This document shows, one piece after another, positions 1 through 5,614 of a stretch of 6,126 nucleotides of DNA. Below the pieces are notes generated by a model. That model did not search any database. It had not been told where the DNA came from and worked only from the letters and a program-made list of their open reading frames with translations. The DNA is from Lysobacterales bacterium (GTDB taxonomy: Bacteria > Pseudomonadota > Gammaproteobacteria > Xanthomonadales > SZUA-5), in contig JANJUH010000120.1 of NCBI GenBank assembly GCA_024710675.1, positions 1 to 6,126 on the forward strand, written 5' to 3'. A program made the translations under genes and the position numbers. Numbering within the stretch: the first letter of the stretch is position 1; the number at the start of each line of letters is the position of its first letter.

Positions 1-1408
1 TCGCCAGCAGCGCCCGGCTGCCGCCGCCGCAGTCGCCACGGTAGAGATCGACGCGGATCGGGTAAGTGGCATTCGCGAGGGCCGTGTCCACCCGCACTGT
101 AATGGTCGCGGCACTGTTGCCACCGGGCAGGAAGCCGGCCGGCAGCGTCAGCTCGGGAAAGTTCTGCAAGCGGTTGCCACCATCGTCCGGGTCGCCGGCA
201 TCGTTCGCGGTGGCGCCGACGGCGCCGCCGCCGCTGGTGGCATCGATGGCCGGACCCCGGTGGCCGAGAAAGTGGTTGAGCGGCGAGGACAGTCCGCGGC
301 ACTGGTCGACCTGGATGCCGGCGGCGGCCCCGAAAGCGATCAGGTTGGCTTCCCCGGTGGCAGTGCCACCAACCGCCAGCCGGCAATCGAGCCCGCCGAA
401 GTAGAGCGTCGCCTGCGGCTGGCTCGGGCTCGAGGGATTGACACCGTTGGGCAGCGGCGTGAGGCCATCGACGGCGACGCCGATCCAGTTGCCCTCGATG
501 CGGGTGCCGACGTAGGGATTGCTCTCACCGGCCGCGAGGCGGATCGCGTTGAAGGCGCTGGCGACGATCAGGTTGCGCGCGGCCGGATCGCTGCCGCCGA
601 TGCGTGCCTGGGTCAGCGCCGCGGCGCTGTCGATGCCGTTGTCGCGGTTGCCGATCGCGATCAGGCCGCTGGCGTCGCTGCCGATCAGGTTGCCCTCGAT
701 GCGGATGCCGCTCGAGCCCGTGAAGAAGCTGATCGCCGTCGCCAGTCCCGACAGCAGGTTGCGTTGCGCGGGCAGCAAGCCACCGATGCGGTAGGGCCCC
801 GGACCCTGCACGCGCACGCCGCGACCGGGGGAACTGGCGAAGGCCGGCGAGGTGCCGGCGACATCGGTGCCGAGGCGGCAGCCCTCGATCGCGTGGGCGG
901 CGCTGCCGTGCAGCAGGATCTGCGCGCCGAAACCGTTGATGACGAGGCCGCGGAAGGTGCTCGCGGGCTGGTCGAAGAAGCTGCCGTTGATCTCGAGACC
1001 ATTCTGCTGGCCACGGCTGGTCGAGGTGGCGCGGATCTCGATCTTGGGCATGCCGGTCAAGCCGCCATCGATCGGCGACTGCGAATTGGCGAGTGCGCCG
1101 GGCTGGCTGTAGCCGTCGATCAGCACGGGCGCCTGGATCGGGGGAAGGGCCATGTTGCCGACCTCGATGCGCCAGTGGGCGCTGCCGGACTGGTAGCCGG
1201 GATCGGAGGTGTCGAGCGCGAACTGGATGGTGTCCGCGTCGGCGTTGCCGTTGGCAAGCTCCAGGGCGCCGCGCAGGGTGCAGTCGGCGGGCGCCGCGGT
1301 GCACGCGGTCAGCGCGGTGTCGGCGCTGGAGTCGACAACCAAGGTCGCTGCCTCGGCGGTGGTGGCGAGCAGGGCGGGCAGCAGGAACAATCGGCGCATC
1401 GCGGACAT
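1..1408 (-). CDS. Exported CSLREA-domain protein with parallel beta-helix repeats (partial, C-terminus beyond the window)
   Basis: The reading frame stays open from the start codon to the window edge (469 residues visible). The N-terminus is a likely Sec signal peptide: a basic MRR start, a hydrophobic LFLLPALLA stretch, and a probable AEA|A cleavage near residue 20-21. Residues about 22-65 match the CSLREA domain of secreted proteins, with CTLRGALELAN at 43-53 followed by DADTIQF. Three repeats of about 50-60 residues follow (about 177-221, 235-283 and 302-360). Each has a GN-x-IG-like turn (EGNLIG, EGNWIG; CRLGTD in the first), then an IGG or VGG turn and RNLL/RNLI or ANLI. This pattern is typical of right-handed beta-helix surface proteins. 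AGDPDDGGNRLQNFPEL (404-420) is a common link to a C-terminal beta-sandwich. An in-frame ATG at 1399 is an equally good start; neither has a clear Shine-Dalgarno site. The exact function is unknown; an extracellular or surface role is inferred. It follows the kinase gene on the same strand but may have its own promoter. Confidence 0.85.
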   Translation of the reverse strand, partial: MSAMRRLFLLPALLATTAEAATLVVDSSADTALTACTAAPADCTLRGALELANGNADADTIQFALDTSDPGYQSGSAHWRIEVGNMALPPIQAPVLIDGYSQPGALANSQSPIDGGLTGMPKIEIRATSTSRGQQNGLEINGSFFDQPASTFRGLVINGFGAQILLHGSAAHAIEGCRLGTDVAGTSPAFASSPGRGVRVQGPGPYRIGGLLPAQRNLLSGLATAISFFTGSSGIRIEGNLIGSDASGLIAIGNRDNGIDSAAALTQARIGGSDPAARNLIVASAFNAIRLAAGESNPYVGTRIEGNWIGVAVDGLTPLPNGVNPSSPSQPQATLYFGGLDCRLAVGGTATGEANLIAFGAAAGIQVDQCRGLSSPLNHFLGHRGPAIDATSGGGAVGATANDAGDPDDGGNRLQNFPELTLPAGFLPGGNSAATITVRVDTALANATYPIRVDLYRGDCGGGSRALLA

Positions 1409-1448
1409 CCGGCAGGGGGATGCGGCGCAATACGTCGGATCGTGGTGT

Positions 1449-1461
1449 GGCCTGACAGGCC
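1449..1461. repeat. Perfect 13-base palindrome upstream of the CSLREA gene
   Basis: GGCCTG and CAGGCC flank a single central A, about 40 bases upstream of the CSLREA-gene start. A second small inverted repeat, CCTCG-GAT-CGAGG, lies at 1470-1482. The position would suit an operator, but GC-rich DNA yields such palindromes by chance and no regulator is identified. No convincing -35/-10 pair was seen in 1409-1535. Confidence 0.3.
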
Positions 1462-1535
1462 GATGGCGACCTCGGATCGAGGTAGCCGGCGTTGACCGCT
1501 GCAGGCGGGTTACGCGGGTGCTTGCCGCAATGCGA

Positions 1536-1564
1536 CGCGGGTAGCGCCTGCGGCGCAACCCACG
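1536..1564 (-). terminator. Strong GC hairpin immediately after the kinase stop codon (terminator-like or REP-like)
   Basis: On the plus strand, GCGCC (1544-1548) pairs with GGCGC (1552-1556) around a TGC loop. After an A-A mismatch, GGGT (1539-1542) pairs with ACCC (1558-1561), and a further CG/CG pair closes the base. The structure directly abuts the kinase stop codon (1565-1567). No U-tract follows on the minus strand, so it is not a classical intrinsic terminator. It could stabilise the mRNA 3' end, or be one copy of a dispersed palindromic repeat. The 8-mer ACGCGGGT occurs at 1512-1519 and again at 1535-1542, which favours a repeat-derived element. Confidence 0.45.
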
Positions 1565-3469
1565 CTACGGTGCGGCTGCGAGGGCGGCGAGTCGCCTCTC
1601 CATCTCGGTGAACACCATGCGCTCGGGATGGCCTTCGGGGTACTCGGCGAGGTAGGTCGGCCGGGCGAGCGCCAGCCACTGCGATGCGTCCGCGGCGTTG
1701 CCGGCGCGCAACGCACATTCGGCGAGCAGCCAGTGGGCCTCGGCGCGGCGCATGGTGCTGAAAGCCCCAGGCTCCGCCTCGATCTCGGCGAGCGCCTGTT
1801 CGAGTGCAGTCCTCGCAGCGGCCTGATCCCCGGCCCGCAACTCGAGCCAGCCCCGCTGCCGCCAGTAGTTTTCGCGCTGGGTCGGCAATGTGCGCGGATC
1901 GGGGAGGAGAGCCTCGGCCTGCGCCAGCAAGTCCCGGCCGCGTTCGTAGCCGCCGCGCCGGGACCAGATCGCCGCGGCGTTGGCGAGTGCGGACAGCGCC
2001 GGACCGGGCTGGGCGGTGGCGAGCGTGGCTGCGGATTCGATTTGTCCGGACAAGGCTTCGAGCTGGCCTTCGGGGCGGTCACCCTGCAGCGTCCACAGGC
2101 GCAAGCCCAAGGCCTCGAGCCGGCGCGTGGCCTGCTCCGGGCCTCCCGCATCCTCGGCAGCCGCCAGCGCGGCGTCGAGCACGCCAGCGGCATCCGGATA
2201 GCGCCCCAGGTTGACCAGGCCCGCGCCGATCCGCACCAGGCTCTGCCAGCGCAGCTCGGCATCCGCAGCCGGCATGGCCTCGATGCGCCGCGCGGCTTCG
2301 ATGAGCACGTCGCTGGCGCGTGGATCGCTGCCGGCATAGATCTCCGGGCTGGCGGCGCCGATGACATCGAGCACCGCCGCCAGGTGGGCGGCGCTGCGTT
2401 CGGCTTCGTTCCTCGCCCGCTCGGCCTGTTGCCAGGTCGCGAGCACGCCGATAACCAGCGTCAGCAACACCGCCGCGGTGCTACCCAGTGGCCAGCGCCA
2501 CGCATGCAGCCAACGGCGCAGGCGTGGTCCGGCTGCGCCGACGCCGCTGCGCAGTGTGCGACCGGCCAGCCAGTCGCCGAGGTCGGCGGCCAGCGCTTCG
2601 GCACTCGGATAGCGCGCTGCCGGATCGCCGGCAACCGCGCGCTCGATCACTGCGCGCAGCAGGCCATCGCCGATCCGGCCGCGTGCATCGGTGCAGATCT
2701 CGCGCAGCATCACGCCCAAAGAGTACACATCCGCTGCAGCGCCGAGTGGCTCGCCGCGCAGCACCTCGGGCGCGGCGTAGCGCGGCGTGCAGGGGCGCAG
2801 CCCGGTCAGCGTCAACCCGGGCAGGCTGCCATCGAGCAGGCCGGCGATGCCGAAATCGAGCAGGTGCGCGCGTCCTTCGCCATCGACGCGCACATTGGCC
2901 GGCTTGAGGTCGCGGTGCAGGACCAGGCGGGCGTGGGCGTGGGCGACGGCCCCGGCAATCGTCGCGAGCCAGGCCACGCGCTGGCCGAGCGTCGCGGCGC
3001 TGGCTGCGGTGTCCAGCGTCTGCCCGTCGACGAAGGCCATCGCCAGCCACGGCCGTCCGCCGTCGATGCCGGCATCGATCAGGCGCGCGATCGCCGGATG
3101 GTCGAGGCGCGCGAGCACCGCCCATTCGCGGCGGAAGCGGCGCTGGCTGCTCGCACTGAGCAACCCGGGATGCATCAGCTTCAATGCCGAGCGCTGGAGG
3201 ACGCCGTGCTGTTGGCGGCTGGCGCGCCAGACCACACCCATGCCACCGCGCCCGATCTCCGTCTCCAGCGTCCAGCCGCCGACCACCGCGCCGGCGACCA
3301 GCGTCGCTTCGGTTGCGGGCTCGTCGGCGAGCATGGCCTCGAGTTCGGTCGCCAGTTCCGGCTCGGTCAGGGCAATGCTGGCGAGGGCGTCGGCACGGAC
3401 GGAGCCATCGAGATCGAGCAGGCGATGGAATTCCGCGCGCAGGCGGGCGAACTCGAGCGCTTCAGGCAT
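1565..3469 (-). CDS. Transmembrane Hanks-type Ser/Thr protein kinase with C-terminal TPR-like region
   Basis: This 634-residue protein probably phosphorylates its partner sigma factor. Residues 1-68 form a helical N-terminal segment often seen in sigma-linked kinases of this kind. The kinase domain (about 70-300) looks complete: glycine loop GRGGMGVVW (73-81), catalytic Lys97 in ALKLM, probable helix-C Glu115, HRDLKPAN (185-192), DFG (205-207), an activation segment with Thr220, Thr222 and Thr228, APE (233-235) and DVYSLGV (247-253). The Arg before the catalytic Asp marks an RD kinase, usually switched on by activation-loop phosphorylation. A basic stretch (RLRRWLHAWRW) precedes one membrane helix at about 326-346, so the C-terminus should be periplasmic. 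That part contains four TPR-like helical pairs (about 411-442, 491-527, 535-568, 576-611). The ATG at 3469 was chosen over an open frame reaching 3607 because it overlaps the sigma-gene stop by 8 bases and gives the family N-terminus. The C-terminal region seems shorter than in many relatives. The signal sensed is unknown. Confidence 0.93.
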   Translation of the reverse strand: MPEALEFARLRAEFHRLLDLDGSVRADALASIALTEPELATELEAMLADEPATEATLVAGAVVGGWTLETEIGRGGMGVVWRASRQQHGVLQRSALKLMHPGLLSASSQRRFRREWAVLARLDHPAIARLIDAGIDGGRPWLAMAFVDGQTLDTAASAATLGQRVAWLATIAGAVAHAHARLVLHRDLKPANVRVDGEGRAHLLDFGIAGLLDGSLPGLTLTGLRPCTPRYAAPEVLRGEPLGAAADVYSLGVMLREICTDARGRIGDGLLRAVIERAVAGDPAARYPSAEALAADLGDWLAGRTLRSGVGAAGPRLRRWLHAWRWPLGSTAAVLLTLVIGVLATWQQAERARNEAERSAAHLAAVLDVIGAASPEIYAGSDPRASDVLIEAARRIEAMPAADAELRWQSLVRIGAGLVNLGRYPDAAGVLDAALAAAEDAGGPEQATRRLEALGLRLWTLQGDRPEGQLEALSGQIESAATLATAQPGPALSALANAAAIWSRRGGYERGRDLLAQAEALLPDPRTLPTQRENYWRQRGWLELRAGDQAAARTALEQALAEIEAEPGAFSTMRRAEAHWLLAECALRAGNAADASQWLALARPTYLAEYPEGHPERMVFTEMERRLAALAAAP

Positions 3470-4031
3470 GGGCCATCCGGCGTTGCAGCCAGGCGCGCGC
3501 GAAAGCCCAGTCGCGATAGACCGTGCGCTCGTCGAGATCCAGCAGGGCGGCGACCTCGGCGACCTCGAGGCCGACGAAGCAGCGCAGCTCGACGATTGCC
3601 GCGACACGGGCGTCTTCCGCGGCCAGCGCCACCAAGGCGCGATCGAGGTCGATCAGGTCGGTGTCGACCTCGATCGGCAGGCCGACCTCGTCCACCAACG
3701 CCACCCGCACCGCGCCCCCGCCGCGTTTGTCACGTCGGGCGGCGCGTGCGCGATCGATCAGGACCTGGCGCATCAGCCGCGCCGCGGTGGCGAACCAGTG
3801 CCGGGTGTTCGCGAACGAGGGCGTCTCGCCCTTGCCGATCAGGCGCAGCAGCACCTCGTGGACGAGGGCGGTCGGCTGCAGGGTCGCGTGGCCGGAATGG
3901 CGGCGTAGCTGGCTGGCCGCCAGCCGTCGCAGTTCGTCGTAGACCAGCGGCAGCAGGCGATCGAGCGCGCGTTCGTCGCCGCCGCTCCAGGCGGCGAGCC
4001 AGGATTCGATCTCGGGAGAAGGCTCGGCCAT
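3462..4031 (-). CDS. ECF-family RNA polymerase sigma factor (DAED-less, TIGR02999/ECF43-like)
   Basis: This 189-residue sigma factor should direct RNA polymerase to a small set of promoters. Region 2 spans about residues 8-105, with LLPLVYDELRRLA (26-38), LQPTALVHEVLLRL (51-64) and RHWFATAARLMRQVLIDRARA (77-97; first and last residues given here by position). Region 4 (about 129-187) has a helix-turn-helix around EVAEVAALLDLDERTVYRDW. The acidic DAED motif of ordinary ECF sigma factors is replaced by QPTA (52-55), as in the ECF43-like group, some members of which are activated by threonine phosphorylation from a neighbouring kinase. No anti-sigma factor gene is adjacent; the kinase takes that place. 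The frame stays open upstream to 4328, but the ATG at 4031 gives the family's usual short N-terminus. No clear Shine-Dalgarno sequence precedes it. Family assignment is secure; the regulon is unknown. Confidence 0.93.
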   Translation of the reverse strand: MAEPSPEIESWLAAWSGGDERALDRLLPLVYDELRRLAASQLRRHSGHATLQPTALVHEVLLRLIGKGETPSFANTRHWFATAARLMRQVLIDRARAARRDKRGGGAVRVALVDEVGLPIEVDTDLIDLDRALVALAAEDARVAAIVELRCFVGLEVAEVAALLDLDERTVYRDWAFARAWLQRRMAHA

Positions 4032-4164
4032 GGCGCGATGATGCCGGGATCCGTGAAACTGCGTGACATCGCTGGCCGAAAGGCTCGCCCTGCGCTGCCG
4101 TTGGCCTTGCGTTGAGATTTCAGGGGCTATACGTCGGGGTGCATTCCATGGATCGGAGTTCCCT
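4032..4164. promoter_or_regulatory. Divergent intergenic region between the sigma/kinase unit and the efflux operon
   Basis: These 133 bases must contain the plus-strand efflux promoter and probably the sigma-gene promoter, because the two units diverge. The best plus-strand candidate is TTGCGT (4107-4112) with TATACG (4128-4133) at a 15-base spacing, which is short and only moderate. A pentamer, CGTGA, repeats at 4052 and 4062, exactly one helical turn apart. Within it, TGAAAC loosely resembles an ECF -35 element. The region as a regulatory interval is well supported; the individual elements are weak. Confidence 0.5.
4155..4158 (+). promoter_or_regulatory. Ribosome binding site deciding the GTG start of the adaptor gene
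   Basis: GGAG lies six bases upstream of the GTG at 4165. It supports that codon over the ATG at 4063, which would place about 34 extra residues, unlike any signal peptide, in front of the lipoprotein signal. Confidence 0.65.
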
Positions 4165-5613
4165 GTGATCAATCGTCGGACGGCGCGGATCGGATTCGGC
4201 GCGGCCTTGCTGGCTGCGCTGCTCGCTGGACTGGCCGGGTGTACGCAGCAGGCCGACGGGCCCAAGGGCTGGCGCACGGCGGCAGTGGATCGTGGCCAGG
4301 TGCAGGTGTCGATCTCGGCCACCGGCACCTTGCGCGCCTTGTCGACGGTCGATGTCGGTACCCAGGTCTCGGGCCAGGTCGAGAGCGTGGCGGTGGACTA
4401 CAACGATCGCGTGATCCGCGGCCAGGAGATCGCACGCATCGATCCGGCCAATTTCCGAACGCGCCTGACCCAGACCGAGGCCGACCTGGCCAGCGCCCGG
4501 GCCAATCTCAATGAGGCGCAGACCGCGCTCAAGCTCGCCGAGGCCGAACTCAAGCGCAAGATCGACCTTGCGGGGCGCAAGCTGATCTCGGCCAGCGAGC
4601 TCGACATCGCCCAGGCCGCGCGCGACCAGGCGATGGCGCGCGTGGGTTCGGCGCGCGCGGCCGTGCAGCAGCGCGAGGCCGGGGTCGCCGATGCCGCGCT
4701 CGACGTCGAATACGCCGTGATCCGTTCGCCGGTCGATGGCGTGATCCTGCTGCGCAGCGTCGAGCCCGGACAGACGGTCGCGGCCAGCTTCCAGACGCCG
4801 GTGCTGTTCCGCATTGCCGAGGACCTGACACGGATGCAGATCGATCTCTCGATCGACGAGGCCGATGTAGGCCAGATCCGCACCGGCTTGCCGGTGCGTT
4901 TCACGGTCGATGCCTATCCCAATCGCAATTTCGAGGGCAAGGTGCACCAGGTGCGGCTGGCGGCGACCACGCTGAACAACGTCGTGACCTACCCGGTGGT
5001 CGTCGAGGTCAGCAACGACGACGAAAGCCTGCTGCCCGGCATGACCGCGAATGCCGAGATCGAGGTGGCGAGCCGCCGTGAGGTGTTGCGCGTGCCGAAC
5101 GCGGCGCTGCGTTTCAAGCCCGAGGGCATGGAGGCGCCGGCGCCGCAGTGGGGCGCCGGGGGCGGCCTCGCCGAGGACCTGCCGAAGATCGCCGCCGGCC
5201 TCGGTCTCGATGCCGGCCAGCAGCAGAAGCTCGATGAGGTGATCGAAGCTTTCCGCGCACGCGCCGAGCAGCGTCGCCAGGCGATGGCCGGAGGTGGCGG
5301 CGGACCGACAGCGGGCGGCGGTGCGGGCGCAGCGCCCACACCCGAGCAGATCGCGGCCTTCCGCGAGCGCATGCGCAAGGCCACCGAGACCGCGTTGGCA
5401 CCGTTCCGCGACAGCCTTTCCGAGGCCCAGCGCGCTCGTTTCGATGCCGAGCTCGACCTGGTGATGAATGCCCGGCGGGTCACGCTGTGGGTGCTCGAGG
5501 GCAAGCAGCCGCAAGCCGTGACCGTGCGCGTCGGCGTGTCCGACAGCGGCCACACCGAGGTGCTGTCCGGCCTCGACGAGGGTGCCCAGGTCATCGTCGG
5601 CGCCGGATCCTGA
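4165..5613 (+). CDS. MacA-like periplasmic adaptor lipoprotein (HlyD/membrane fusion family) with a Spy/CpxP-like insert
   Basis: This 482-residue adaptor would link an inner-membrane ABC exporter to an outer-membrane channel. The N-terminus is a lipoprotein signal (INRRTAR, then a hydrophobic stretch) with lipobox LAGC and lipidated Cys26. A barrel-sandwich half follows (about 45-95: ATGTLRALSTVDVGTQVSG, then V-x-R-G-Q-x-IARIDP). Next are a coiled-coil hairpin (about 98-178), the second lipoyl half (IRSPVDGVILLRSVEPGQTV, 186-205), a beta-barrel domain (about 222-300) and the start of the membrane-proximal domain (VLRVPNAALRFKP, 307-319). That domain resumes at about 437 (VTLWVLEGKQPQAVTVRVG). 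In between, residues about 324-436 form an insert with two helical segments, each starting with an LTxxQ-like motif (LDAGQ 348-352, LSEAQ 418-422), separated by a Gly/Ala-rich linker (376-390). The start is GTG with GGAG upstream. The next gene begins one base after the stop, so they form an operon. Family assignment is firm; the exported substrate is unknown. Confidence 0.93.
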   Translation: MINRRTARIGFGAALLAALLAGLAGCTQQADGPKGWRTAAVDRGQVQVSISATGTLRALSTVDVGTQVSGQVESVAVDYNDRVIRGQEIARIDPANFRTRLTQTEADLASARANLNEAQTALKLAEAELKRKIDLAGRKLISASELDIAQAARDQAMARVGSARAAVQQREAGVADAALDVEYAVIRSPVDGVILLRSVEPGQTVAASFQTPVLFRIAEDLTRMQIDLSIDEADVGQIRTGLPVRFTVDAYPNRNFEGKVHQVRLAATTLNNVVTYPVVVEVSNDDESLLPGMTANAEIEVASRREVLRVPNAALRFKPEGMEAPAPQWGAGGGLAEDLPKIAAGLGLDAGQQQKLDEVIEAFRARAEQRRQAMAGGGGGPTAGGGAGAAPTPEQIAAFRERMRKATETALAPFRDSLSEAQRARFDAELDLVMNARRVTLWVLEGKQPQAVTVRVGVSDSGHTEVLSGLDEGAQVIVGAGS

Positions 5614-5614
5614 C

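Noticed and set aside
260..1495. Open frame of 411 codons on the plus strand, antisense to the CSLREA gene.
   Set aside because: Composition is dominated by Ala/Gly/Arg/Asp with no recognisable motif, while the opposite strand encodes a signal peptide, CSLREA domain and repeats.
525..1718. Minus-strand open frame of 397 codons overlapping the CSLREA gene in another frame.
   Set aside because: Arg/Pro-rich, domain-free translation. It would span the intergenic region and overlap two real genes.
3470..3607. N-terminal extension of the kinase frame to an ATG at 3607.
   Set aside because: The added 46 residues are Ser/Arg-rich, lie wholly within the sigma gene, and do not resemble kinase N-termini.
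1628..4066. Open frame of 812 codons on the plus strand, antisense to the kinase and sigma genes.
   Set aside because: Its translation is low-complexity Arg/Ala/Gly-rich with no domain. It mirrors the GC-biased codons of the real minus-strand genes, which carry complete kinase and sigma motifs.
4074..4085. Small GGCC-GAAA-GGCT hairpin between the divergent genes.
   Set aside because: Only four pairs with a wobble end; too weak to call a regulatory RNA or terminator.
4063..4164. Upstream ATG start for the adaptor.
   Set aside because: It would bury the lipoprotein signal behind 34 non-signal residues. The GTG at 4165 has a ribosome binding site at proper spacing.
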